Origin: a virus
Strand: one strand, 5' to 3'
Length of the DNA stretch: 26,034 nucleotides
IMG/VR virus record: IMGVR_UViG_3300030116_003063
Coordinates: 1 to 26,034 of that record
Of this stretch, positions 8,375-14,468 are shown one piece after another. A model generated the notes under the pieces. That model was not told where the DNA came from. It did no database searches and worked only from the letters and a program-made list of their open reading frames with translations. Position numbers and translations under genes: made by a program. Numbering within the stretch: the stretch's first letter is position 1; every line of letters starts with the position of its first letter.

Positions 8375-8717
8375 CAGTTAGCTTAATGTTAATCTGTATT
8401 GCTTCATCATCAGTAGTCATATCCATTTGCTGTTTTTCCCAATACCCTCGCTTTCTACCTTTTGTCTTTAAGTAAAATATAGTTGCTGTTGTATTGTTTT
8501 CTTGTATCTGCTCAAATAGTTTACTCTCTGCAAAATCTAAACTAACATTTTCTATTTCTCTAACCTTTGCTGCAAACTCTACATCTGTTTTTAACCATTT
8601 GTAAAATGTGCTACGAGGTACATCAACTTTTTTACACGCAGTAGTAACAACGCCTAAACATTGCTCTAGCGCATCTAACATTGCCTCTTTTTTAATATGT
8701 CTACTTTTGTCTACCAC
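8364..8717 (-). CDS. terS: Terminase small subunit, HTH type, 117 aa
   Basis: The small subunit binds the packaging site on phage DNA and hands it to the motor. Residues about 14-45 form a helix-turn-helix (ALEQCLGVVTTACKKVDVPR, then STFYKWLKTD) like that of phage terminase small subunits with a transposase-like HTH. A helical oligomerisation segment follows (NVSLDFAESKLFEQI), then the family-typical FYLKTKGRKRGY at about 81-92 and an acidic tail. The start is GTG at 8717, overlapping the upstream stop by 17 bases; an internal ATG (M13) would cut just before the HTH. It lies directly before the large subunit with an 11-base overlap. Confidence 0.85.
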   Translation of the reverse strand: MVDKSRHIKKEAMLDALEQCLGVVTTACKKVDVPRSTFYKWLKTDVEFAAKVREIENVSLDFAESKLFEQIQENNTTATIFYLKTKGRKRGYWEKQQMDMTTDDEAIQINIKLTDED

Positions 8718-9123
8718 AACACTCGCATTTTTCAGGTAGCTTATCTAGATTAAATCCAAAATCTATTGATTTAAAACCCCATTCTTTTAGGGTGTCTATA
8801 TCAAACCAATTTGCTAATTTGTCTTTATCAAATTTACCACCTAGTTTATTTAACTTAATATTTGTTTCTACCTCTCTCTCGTAATCAAAATCTACCTCTA
8901 TACATGGTAGCGTTTCTATACCTAATTCTACTGCTATATTATACCTTTGATGCCCACCAACTATTATACCCTCTCTACCTTTATGTGTGTTTACTACAAG
9001 AGGTTGTAATATACCCTTATCTACTATATCTTGTTTTAGCTTATTGTATTGTGCCTTGCTTATTTCTCTAGGGTTGTAGTCAGCAGGCATCAATTCCCAG
9101 GTATTTTTATTTACTATTTTCAA
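8701..9123 (-). CDS. ParB/Srx-type nuclease-like domain protein, 140 aa
   Basis: A stand-alone ParB N-terminal-type domain. The conserved NPR motif is in ADYNPREIS (residues 17-19), followed by KLKQDIVDKGILQPLVV (about 28-44) and the signature GIIVGGHQRYNIAVELG (52-68). In phages such domains occur alone or fused to DNA methyltransferases, and act as DNA-binding, CTPase or nuclease modules. No methyltransferase domain follows. The end carries a CECC cluster (133-136) that could bind metal. The start is uncertain: TTG at 9123 keeps upstream residues that look homologous, while ATG at 9090 would begin right at MPADYNPRE. It lies immediately upstream of the small terminase, where it might help recognise or process packaging sites; that is inference. 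Confidence 0.8.
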   Translation of the reverse strand: MKIVNKNTWELMPADYNPREISKAQYNKLKQDIVDKGILQPLVVNTHKGREGIIVGGHQRYNIAVELGIETLPCIEVDFDYEREVETNIKLNKLGGKFDKDKLANWFDIDTLKEWGFKSIDFGFNLDKLPEKCECCGRQK

Positions 9124-9379
9124 GTTGCTCTAATTCAAACTCTAAATGTGCTATTGCTTTCTTTATGCAATCTACAGGTGTTTTGTGTTTACGCATTGCT
9201 CGCAATAAGTATGTTACTGCTGTGCCTATATTATACGACAAATCAAACTCATATATAACATCTTTAGCCATCATACCATTACGACCTACATAGTATGCAG
9301 GCACTTTGTTATCATTTTCTACCATTTCATCACATGGCATGTTTCTAGTATAGTCGTAATAGTATTTACTTTTTAACAT
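9107..9379 (-). CDS. DUF3310-like protein, 90 aa
   Basis: The C-terminal 50 residues match the pattern of DUF3310, a small phage family of unknown function: an initial Tyr/Val segment (VPAYYVGRNG), then YNIGTAVTYLLRAMRKHKTP, then a DCIKKAIAHLEFELEQL helix. I use the ATG at 9379 (MLKSKYYYDYTRN). A TTG further upstream (9415) would add 12 residues but overlap the upstream gene by 50 bases instead of 14. It sits in a run of short accessory genes between the sigma-like regulator and the terminase genes. Proposed roles for the family (nucleotide metabolism) are not shown by this sequence. Confidence 0.7.
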   Translation of the reverse strand: MLKSKYYYDYTRNMPCDEMVENDNKVPAYYVGRNGMMAKDVIYEFDLSYNIGTAVTYLLRAMRKHKTPVDCIKKAIAHLEFELEQLENSK

Positions 9380-9599
9380 TTTTCTTTTTAGGTTTCGCAA
9401 CAATTCCTTTGACAAACTCGTAACATGTATTTAAACAACTGCTACAGCTTGTAGTTAACTTGTATTTTGTTTTATTTAAATCGTTGTAGAATTTAATCAT
9501 TTCTACTTTGTAATGGTGGCTTTTAGCTACACCTGTTTTAACACCCTCCCAAATATAGGCTGCTCTTTCTTTCTCTTCTTTTGTTAGTTTCATTACCAT
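9366..9599 (-). CDS. Unrecognised small protein with Cys-rich motif, 77 aa
   Basis: It begins MVMKLTKEEKERAAYIWEGV; a second in-frame ATG two codons later may be the real start. Residues about 51-59 carry a Cys cluster (CSSCLNTCYEF) and the C-terminus is Lys-rich (KPKKKNVKK). The Cys spacing CxxCxxxC and basic tail suggest metal binding and nucleic-acid contact, but no known family is recognised. It overlaps its upstream neighbour by 7 bases and the DUF3310-like gene by 14. Confidence 0.5.
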   Translation of the reverse strand: MVMKLTKEEKERAAYIWEGVKTGVAKSHHYKVEMIKFYNDLNKTKYKLTTSCSSCLNTCYEFVKGIVAKPKKKNVKK

Positions 9600-9823
9600 T
9601 TGTTTTTAGGGCAATTTTCTGTTTGCCATTTTGCTTTTGTTTCTATAGGACATCCACACACAGTACACTCTAAATCTTTGTGATTTAAATAATTACACCT
9701 ACTGCAAGTGTGTACTCTATCGTAGTATGTACTGATCTCTACATTTTTAAAACCACCCTTTGCGTGCTTATAGCTTGCTTTCAGGAGGTTGTATGTTTTT
9801 ACCATTAAGTTTGGTTTGCTCAT
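9593..9823 (-). CDS. Phage zinc-ribbon protein, 76 aa
   Basis: Two Cys pairs form a zinc ribbon: CSRC at 40-43 and CTVCGC at 53-58. The typical tail is KAKWQTENCPKNKW, with a last Cys at 71 and a terminal Trp. The ending pattern (C, x, I, x, K, W, then C-P-x-x-x-W) recurs in small phage proteins of Bacteroidetes. The basic N-terminus (VKTYNLLKASYKHAKGG) may contact nucleic acid. Its start overlaps the upstream 77-residue gene by 56 bases in another frame, which is long; both frames look coding. The function is unknown, possibly a transcription or nuclease accessory. Confidence 0.65.
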   Translation of the reverse strand: MSKPNLMVKTYNLLKASYKHAKGGFKNVEISTYYDRVHTCSRCNYLNHKDLECTVCGCPIETKAKWQTENCPKNKW

Positions 9824-10001
9824 TGTTTCTTCTAATTTTTATTATACCATAAGGCTCATAATAATACCCAAACGCTATATCTATATCTTCAAAACTATAA
9901 TCATTTAGATTTAACATATACTCTAACTCACCATCTTCATTGTAAAACTCTATGTTAGGTATGTCGTAATCAGCGTATGTTAACAACTCTTTCAGCTTCA
10001 T
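9768..10001 (-). CDS. Unrecognised acidic small protein, 77 aa
   Basis: It starts MKLKELLTYADYDIPNIEFY, is rich in Asp, Glu and Tyr up to residue 52, then turns basic (KIRRNNEQTKLNGKN). No motif is recognised. It overlaps the sigma-like gene by 32 bases and the zinc-ribbon gene by 56 bases, so its last 19 codons are shared with another gene. It is the first complete gene downstream of the internal promoter-like motif at 10210-10244. Confidence 0.5.
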   Translation of the reverse strand: MKLKELLTYADYDIPNIEFYNEDGELEYMLNLNDYSFEDIDIAFGYYYEPYGIIKIRRNNEQTKLNGKNIQPPESKL

Positions 10002-10503
10002 TTATTCTTTCTTTTATATACCTTTTTACATTTTTTATTGTTGTAAAAATGCTACGCCTACTTATACCTGTTTTGTTAGCTAATGATTGTAGTGTGTATT
10101 TGTTGCCATCTAACTCACCAAAATAATATAGCTTAAACAATTCCCTATCATACCAATACAACTCATCTAATATACTCTCTATCAACTCTATGTTTTCTTG
10201 CTGCTGTGTATCATTAGTAAATATAAACTTCTGCATTTTAGTGCAATCTTGTAATGTGTGCTTATCGTAAAATCTTGCAATCTTGTAATAGTATGTACTA
10301 GTTTTACTGTGATACATGTTTGCCATAATTCTAGCTACAAAAAAAAAGAGTTTACCATCTTGTTTGATAAACTCCAATTTTTCTTTTGGGTATTGTAGTG
10401 TTGCCTCTAACGCTTCATGCAACAAATCATTTGCAAAATCTGTTTTACATATATTGCACGCTATATCTTTTAATCTTTGATATTCTGCATTAGTTAATTG
10501 CAT
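9970..10503 (-). CDS. Sigma-70-like transcription factor, 177 aa
   Basis: Small sigma factors recruit RNA polymerase to promoters. The N-terminal part (AEYQRLKDIACNICK, DLLHEALEATLQY, FFFVARIMANMYH) has the helical pattern of sigma region 2, including a DLLHEALE segment comparable to the D-x-x-Q/H-E-x-F motif. Region 4 is clear near residues 135-170: an ELFKLYYFGELDG helix, then YTLQSLANKTGISRRSIFTT and a basic recognition helix (IKNVKRYIKERI). I prefer ATG 10503; the TTG at 10518 adds five residues. A 14-base palindrome lies 22 bases upstream. The gene lies at the boundary between replication genes and the terminase block and contains a copy of the late promoter-like motif, so a role in late transcription is plausible but inferred. 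Confidence 0.7.
   Translation of the reverse strand: MQLTNAEYQRLKDIACNICKTDFANDLLHEALEATLQYPKEKLEFIKQDGKLFFFVARIMANMYHSKTSTYYYKIARFYDKHTLQDCTKMQKFIFTNDTQQQENIELIESILDELYWYDRELFKLYYFGELDGNKYTLQSLANKTGISRRSIFTTIKNVKRYIKERINEAERVVNIR
10210..10244 (-). promoter_or_regulatory. Promoter-like motif inside the sigma-like gene
   Basis: On the minus strand: GCACTAAA, 11 bases, TATATTTACTAATGAT. It matches P3 at 7 of 8 bases in the first box and all 11 bases of TATATTTACTA, with the same spacing. It is intragenic, so coding constraint could explain part of it. If active it would drive the genes from 10001 down to the terminase. Confidence 0.5.
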
Positions 10504-10524
10504 AGCGCATAATAACAAAATAAT

Positions 10525-10538
10525 TTACATATATGTAA
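10525..10538. promoter_or_regulatory. 14-bp perfect palindrome, candidate operator
   Basis: TTACATATATGTAA is its own reverse complement. It lies in the 54-base gap between ninG and the sigma-like gene, 22 bases upstream of the ATG at 10503. A dimeric regulator could bind here; no regulator is identified. AT-rich palindromes of this length are not rare, so confidence is modest. Confidence 0.35.
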
Positions 10539-10557
10539 CTTGTTGAAAACTAGTTGT

Positions 10558-10941
10558 TCACATTAGTTTGTTCAATTCGTTTTTGTAATATTCTATCATC
10601 TCTTTGTAATCATCCTGGCTACGCTTAACGCTTGTGTTAGATAGCTGTATAATTTCATCAAATTTATCTTCACCTATTTCTGATTTAAGTTTGTTGCCAT
10701 ACACCCAAATATTGCCCTGCATGAACATATTGCATTTTACACATTGTGGTCTGCAATTATTTGTGTGCCAACGAGTTGCGTAATGCCTACGACTTTGAAA
10801 GTGTCCACATTGCATCTCTTTAACAGGTTTTGTAGTGCCACAAGTATAGCACGATACAAACCCATTAGTATCTGCATAGTAATAGCGTATGTACTTACTA
10901 AATATTTGGTCAAGTTTCTTGACTAGTTTAGATTTACTCAT
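10558..10941 (-). CDS. ninG: NinG/Rap-type recombination protein, 127 aa
   Basis: Lambda NinG (Rap) is a structure-specific endonuclease acting on recombination intermediates. The sequence has the family order: KKLDQIFSKYIR at about 8-19, CYTCG (31-35), the core MQCGHFQSRRHYATRWH (43-59), NCRPQCVKCN (62-71) and a GNIWVYGNKL helix start. Cys31, Cys34, Cys45, His47, Cys63, Cys67 and Cys70 provide metal-binding positions. The length is shorter than lambda NinG (about 200 residues) but like many phage homologues that lack the long N-terminus. Its ATG overlaps the methyltransferase stop by 8 bases; the gene closes the replication and modification operon. Confidence 0.85.
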   Translation of the reverse strand: MSKSKLVKKLDQIFSKYIRYYYADTNGFVSCYTCGTTKPVKEMQCGHFQSRRHYATRWHTNNCRPQCVKCNMFMQGNIWVYGNKLKSEIGEDKFDEIIQLSNTSVKRSQDDYKEMIEYYKNELNKLM

Positions 10942-11989
10942 ATATCTTATTAAATAAGTGCATTAACACATTTACAGTTATAGTGTTGCCAGATTGTTTG
11001 TAAAGCTGCGTACAGCTAACATCTTTTACTTTGTAAAAATCCTCATCTTTAAAACCTTGTAAACGCCAGGTTTCTAATGGTGTGAATTTTCTAATTTTTT
11101 GTTGTTTTTCTATTGCTTGTAAATTAGGTGCATCTAAACAATATGTTGTACCATCTGATTTAGACAAATGCCCACTACCGCCTGCATTTTTGTTTTTTTT
11201 TATAGCAGGTCGGTTAGCACTTCTTTGTTGTAAATTGTGTACAACTAAATCGCTTTTATGTTTATTAAAAGTTTGATTTATTAAATTTTTTGTTTTTTTA
11301 TCACTTAAATAATACTTATTATCTACTTGATTTTGTAATATATCTTTTAGCTTTATAGATAATGGTATTTTTTTTGGAAAACTAAATTTTCTAAATTCTT
11401 TAAAACCTACAATAAAAATACGCTCTCTGTTTTGTGGTATACCATAGTGTTTTGTATTAAGCACTTGCCAATAGATATGATACCCTAAACCATCATCAAA
11501 CATGTCTAAACTTATTTGCCCATTTTGTGTACCACCACCATTAGATAATATATCTACAATAGTTTGAAATGTGCGCCCTTTGTCGTGTGATAACAAACCT
11601 TTTACATTTTCTAATACAAATACTTTAGGTTGGTTAATTTGTATAAACTCTGCTACATTAAAAAACAATGTGCCTCTAGCTTCATCAAAACCTTTACGGT
11701 TTCCTGCCATACTAAACGCTTGACATGGAAAACCTGCAATATATAAATCTAACTGATCTATTTCTTTGTGGTTTCTTCTAGTAATGTCGTTGTAAAATGT
11801 TGTAGGGTTGTGTAACTGCTCAAAAGATTGTCTAGCATATTTATCTATTTCACACGCAAAAACGCTTTTGTGATTTATGCCTAAATATTTAAGTGCCATT
11901 TCAGGCGCACCTATACCACTAAAATCTGTGCCTACTTTTATATTTTTTTGCAAAAAACTTTTGTTAGTGTTTGTTTCTGTATTGCCCAT
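10934..11989 (-). CDS. C5-cytosine DNA methyltransferase, 351 aa
   Basis: It transfers a methyl group from S-adenosylmethionine to cytosine C5 in a specific DNA sequence. The motifs occur in the canonical order: I DFSGIGAPE (22-30), IV GFPCQAFS with nucleophile C89, VI ENV (127-129), VIII QNRER (186-190), then a variable target-recognition region (about 215-300), IX RKFTPLETWRLQGF (300-313) and X QSGNTITVNV (332-341). It appears complete and active. Its first 52 bases overlap the end of a PD-(D/E)XK nuclease-like gene in another frame. Phage enzymes of this type usually protect phage DNA from host restriction; the target site cannot be told from sequence alone. Confidence 0.95.
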   Translation of the reverse strand: MGNTETNTNKSFLQKNIKVGTDFSGIGAPEMALKYLGINHKSVFACEIDKYARQSFEQLHNPTTFYNDITRRNHKEIDQLDLYIAGFPCQAFSMAGNRKGFDEARGTLFFNVAEFIQINQPKVFVLENVKGLLSHDKGRTFQTIVDILSNGGGTQNGQISLDMFDDGLGYHIYWQVLNTKHYGIPQNRERIFIVGFKEFRKFSFPKKIPLSIKLKDILQNQVDNKYYLSDKKTKNLINQTFNKHKSDLVVHNLQQRSANRPAIKKNKNAGGSGHLSKSDGTTYCLDAPNLQAIEKQQKIRKFTPLETWRLQGFKDEDFYKVKDVSCTQLYKQSGNTITVNVLMHLFNKIYE

Positions 11990-12429
11990 TTATCTACCTC
12001 TTTATGTTGTACAATCCATAGCTTTGCCCTTGCCATACCTAAACCTAATTTTCTAATAGGTTGTATAAACATGTATTTATCTATTAGTTTTTTTGGGTTT
12101 GTATGTGATACATAGTTTACCATTAAATACTTTGCGTAGTGTGGTATGTATTTTACATCTATTTTGCAACCCTCTACAACAACATCTGCCTCAACTTCTG
12201 GCTCTGTACCATACATACTTAATGCAGTAAACTCTCTATCATCATATATAAAGAAATGCCAGGCTATAAGTTCAGCTAACACACCTTGAACATTTAACTT
12301 TGTAGTATCATTACCCCAATAGTAATCTTTCTCTTTATAGTTTTTGTGCATGCCTTTTATCCTGTCGCTAGCCATGTCTTTAGATATGCGATGCAATACA
12401 TAAGGGTAATCTATATATGTATCTACCAT
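11938..12429 (-). CDS. PD-(D/E)XK nuclease-like protein, 163 aa
   Basis: A Glu in GVLAELIAWHF (E53), then EPEVEADVVVEG with D82 and KIDVKY with D91 and K93, reproduce the alpha-helix Glu, Asp and (D/E)xK order and spacing of the PD-(D/E)XK nuclease fold (29 residues, then 8). A strand (KLWIVQHKEVDKW) follows, as expected in the core. The N-terminus (HRISKDMASDRIKGMHKN) is helical and basic. It overlaps the start of the C5 methyltransferase by 52 bases, an arrangement that suggests a matching restriction-type or maintenance enzyme. It could instead be a DNA repair or resolvase nuclease. No close family member is recognised. Confidence 0.65.
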   Translation of the reverse strand: MVDTYIDYPYVLHRISKDMASDRIKGMHKNYKEKDYYWGNDTTKLNVQGVLAELIAWHFFIYDDREFTALSMYGTEPEVEADVVVEGCKIDVKYIPHYAKYLMVNYVSHTNPKKLIDKYMFIQPIRKLGLGMARAKLWIVQHKEVDKWAIQKQTLTKVFCKKI

Positions 12430-12554
12430 TTGTTAATTCTATCTCTAAATTCTTTTTGTTTTTTTTCTAACCTATAATTAAAGTACAAATGCAATGCTGT
12501 GTAAGCTATTGCTAGTATTAGTGTAATACAACTTAATGTTTCTATTAGTGTCAT
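12423..12554 (-). CDS. Small single-span membrane protein, 43 aa
   Basis: It reads MTLIETLSCITLILAIAYTA, then LHLYFNYRLEKKQKEFRDRI and a short end. One hydrophobic segment (about 4-24) is followed by a charged, probably cytoplasmic, helix. Its ATG overlaps the upstream small gene's stop (ATGA at 12551-12554), and its own end overlaps the nuclease-like gene's ATG by 7 bases. This tight coupling on both sides supports real translation. The function is unknown. Confidence 0.65.
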   Translation of the reverse strand: MTLIETLSCITLILAIAYTALHLYFNYRLEKKQKEFRDRINKW

Positions 12555-12676
12555 TTTTTTAGCTTTTTATACTTGTAAATTAAATAACTAGCTATAGGTG
12601 TGCCTGCTAGTAAAGTTAGTAAACTAGGGTGTGGCTCACCACACAATCCTGTAGCGTGTTTTAAAAATTCTATCAT
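12551..12676 (-). CDS. Small conserved membrane protein, 41 aa
   Basis: It starts MIEFLKHATGLCGEPHPSLL, then TLLAGTPIASYLIYKYKKLK and ends in Lys. The N-terminal helix, CGEPHPSLLTLLAGTPI and the basic end look like a small protein I recall from replication regions of Bacteroidetes phages. The single hydrophobic span is about residues 19-34. It overlaps its upstream neighbour as ATGA (12673-12676) and the next gene likewise. The role is unknown. Confidence 0.65.
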   Translation of the reverse strand: MIEFLKHATGLCGEPHPSLLTLLAGTPIASYLIYKYKKLKK

Positions 12677-13062
12677 TTTATCTGCTTTGCTTTGTTTATA
12701 GTATTGCCTATTTGCTTTACATTTTCTTGGTGCTTTTGATAATCTGTTATTAAGCGTTGTTGTCTTTTAAGCTGCTCGCTTTTTTTGTGTTGTTTTAGCC
12801 ACACATTCCAACTTCTAGCGTTAATAAAACAACTTAAATCTTCACCATCTCTAATGCCTTTCTCTAATGCAAACCTAACTTCATCTATTGTCATTGTAGA
12901 GTATCTATTTATTAAATCTTCATACAATAAACTAGACATCATTACTACTTGTTTTGCATCTGGTTTTTGCCCTAACATTAAATAACACTTGCTTAATATA
13001 TCTACACAATCATTTTTTAATTCTTTCTGATCTTTAGTATATCTTTGCCAAATTTTATCCAT
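12673..13062 (-). CDS. Replication-region protein, possible helicase-loader-like, 129 aa
   Basis: A helical protein starting MDKIWQRYTKDQKELKNDCV. It has a central IDEVRFALEKGIRDGEDLSC block (about 59-78), an ARSWNVWLKQHKKSEQLKRQ block (82-101) and a basic coiled tail. It overlaps the initiator gene by 8 bases and lies directly downstream of it, where phages often encode a helicase loader. The FALEKGIRDGE and W-rich patterns recur in proteins next to initiators in Bacteroidetes phages, but there is no P-loop, so it is not a DnaC-type ATPase. The loader role is inference only. Confidence 0.5.
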   Translation of the reverse strand: MDKIWQRYTKDQKELKNDCVDILSKCYLMLGQKPDAKQVVMMSSLLYEDLINRYSTMTIDEVRFALEKGIRDGEDLSCFINARSWNVWLKQHKKSEQLKRQQRLITDYQKHQENVKQIGNTINKAKQIK

Positions 13063-13714
13063 TGTTTATTATATTTCTTGCCTCTTGCCAAACATTTAGC
13101 ATGTGGTCAGTTTGTGATACTTTAGGTTTGTTAAAATCATTTTTCATCCACCTTTGCATCCTTCTGCGAACATCAAAAGTTTTTTGCTTTTCAAAACGCA
13201 TTTTTTTACCTCTTGGACTTTTTTCGGTCCAATAATCTATAAAAGCATCTAAATCACTAAAACCAATTTCATCTGCTACATTATTCCAATATTTTAATAA
13301 GGCAGGCTCTATAAAATATTTACTTTGTATAGTATTTACTTTGTTATTATTAGTATTTAGTAGTTGTTGATTTTCTTGATTAAGATTTTCTACATTAAGA
13401 TTTTCTACATTAAGGTTTTCTAAAATAGGTGTTTCAGATATAATGTAATCTATGCCACCTAGTTTACCATCAATGCGTTCACGCTTACGCCTAACATATC
13501 CTAACTCTGTAAGTTCCTTAAATGCGCTGTAAATAGCACTAATGCCATCTTTATGGTGGTTTGCTAACTCTGATACATACAACACCCAATCATTAGGTAG
13601 TGACAATACATAAGCTAATAACCCTTTGCTTTTAAGAGATAGGCGTTCATCACGCAAAAACACATTAGATATAACTGTATAATCAGTTTTTTTCTTTACT
13701 ACTATTTTTTTCAT
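13055..13714 (-). CDS. Winged-helix replication initiator / replisome organiser, 219 aa
   Basis: Phage initiators of this kind bind the origin through an N-terminal winged helix and recruit replication proteins through a C-terminal domain. Residues about 10-100 form the winged helix: FLRDERLSLKSKGLLAYVLS, PNDWVLYVSELANHHKDG, then AIYSAFKELTELGYVRRKRE and a wing. Residues 97-120 are an Asn/Glu-rich linker with the repeated ENLNV unit. The rest (YWNNVADEIGFSDLDAFIDY, then FDVRRRMQRWMKNDF) resembles a DnaD- or loader-contacting domain. The linker's DNA is a set of 15-bp direct repeats, a possible origin. It overlaps the DnaA-like gene upstream and the next gene downstream, in the middle of the replication operon. 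Confidence 0.75.
   Translation of the reverse strand: MKKIVVKKKTDYTVISNVFLRDERLSLKSKGLLAYVLSLPNDWVLYVSELANHHKDGISAIYSAFKELTELGYVRRKRERIDGKLGGIDYIISETPILENLNVENLNVENLNQENQQLLNTNNNKVNTIQSKYFIEPALLKYWNNVADEIGFSDLDAFIDYWTEKSPRGKKMRFEKQKTFDVRRRMQRWMKNDFNKPKVSQTDHMLNVWQEARNIINNG
13366..13425. repeat. 15-bp direct repeats (iteron-like) inside the initiator gene
   Basis: Four tandem 15-bp units. Two are identical (TAAGATTTTCTACAT at 13381-13395 and 13396-13410), flanked by divergent copies: 13366-13380 matches at 10 of 15 bases, and 13411-13425 keeps TAAGGTTTTCTA. They encode the ENLNV repeat. Iterons inside the initiator's linker are known from lambda O and many other phages and mark the origin there; that this is the origin is inference. 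Confidence 0.55.
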
Positions 13715-14142
13715 AAGCCTAATAATTTACTTTCACGCTCTAAATGTAGCATTTTTCTATCTATATCTTTTTGTTGTTGTTTTACCTCTTCTAGTTTCTC
13801 AAACCATGATACGGTATTTTTGCTAGCTAACAAACTGCTATCATCATTCATATAAGCATTGTAAACACATTTGTATAAATTATTGTATTCAGGGTATATA
13901 CGCTCATCGCTCATATACTCTAAATGCTTTTTGCGATAAAAATAAAAGCTAGTTCTATCTCTACTCATTAAATCTGATGCCTTTGCTATATCTATACCTA
14001 AATCACAAATCATAAACGCACCTACTACTTGCCTGGCTAGTGATATGTTTCGTTTTCTGTTTGGACTATCTATAGAGCCAAAAGGTATATCTAATATCTC
14101 TTCGGCTATATACTTAATTTTGTTTATTTCTTGTTTTATCAT
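13711..14142 (-). CDS. DnaA domain IV-like DNA-binding protein, 143 aa
   Basis: The segment RNISLARQVVGAFMICDLGI (31-50) followed by DIAKASDLMSRDRTSFYFYR (51-70) copies the DnaA C-terminal helix-turn-helix: ISLARQVxxAFM, then the DnaA-box signature region (D-H/R-T-[ST]-xxx). This is domain IV only; no AAA+ ATPase domain is present. The C-terminus is a long coiled-coil (FEKLEEVKQQQKDIDRK). Bound to DnaA-box-like sequences, such a protein could recruit or compete with host DnaA. It overlaps neighbours by 4 bases on each side and lies just upstream of the winged-helix initiator. Confidence 0.8.
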   Translation of the reverse strand: MIKQEINKIKYIAEEILDIPFGSIDSPNRKRNISLARQVVGAFMICDLGIDIAKASDLMSRDRTSFYFYRKKHLEYMSDERIYPEYNNLYKCVYNAYMNDDSSLLASKNTVSWFEKLEEVKQQQKDIDRKMLHLERESKLLGL

Positions 14143-14468
14143 AATACTGCCTCTTTACAATGTTTGCATCTACCATAATCTTCATAAATATCTGCGCCAC
14201 AACAAGGCGAAAATCTTTCATCATACTCTCTTAAAAAATCTCTTCTTGTAAAAGTTTTGTAAGTATCGTAATATAAATCTTCAAAATCATACGCTACATT
14301 TGTATCTTTATCTATAAGGTACAAACGCATTTTGTAATCTCCTAAAATTACATCTTCTAACTCAAAACCTAATGCCTCTACATTTGCTTTTACATCTTTC
14401 TCGCACCACTCAAAAGGTGCTTTAGGGTGGTCGCTATCGCAATAACCTATGTCACTTCCTGCTCTCAT
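14139..14468 (-). CDS. Small protein with C-terminal zinc ribbon, 109 aa
   Basis: The N-terminal 85 residues (MRAGSDIGYCDSDHPKAPFE at the start, then KMRLYLIDKDTNVAYDFED) look like a small alpha/beta fold with no motif I recognise. The end is a zinc ribbon: PCCGADIYEDYGRCKHC, with Cys at 89, 90, 101 and 104. It is joined to both neighbours (TAATG at 14468; ATGA with the DnaA-like gene), within the replication operon. DNA binding or modulation of a host protein is possible; the function is unknown. Confidence 0.6.
   Translation of the reverse strand: MRAGSDIGYCDSDHPKAPFEWCEKDVKANVEALGFELEDVILGDYKMRLYLIDKDTNVAYDFEDLYYDTYKTFTRRDFLREYDERFSPCCGADIYEDYGRCKHCKEAVL

Noticed and set aside
9380-9415. 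TTG start giving 102 residues for the DUF3310-like protein
   Set aside because: It causes a 50-base overlap and adds only basic residues outside the family core; ATG 9379 is simpler.
13366-13425. Repeats as a CRISPR array
   Set aside because: Units are tandem without spacers, only 15 bp, and lie inside a coding frame.
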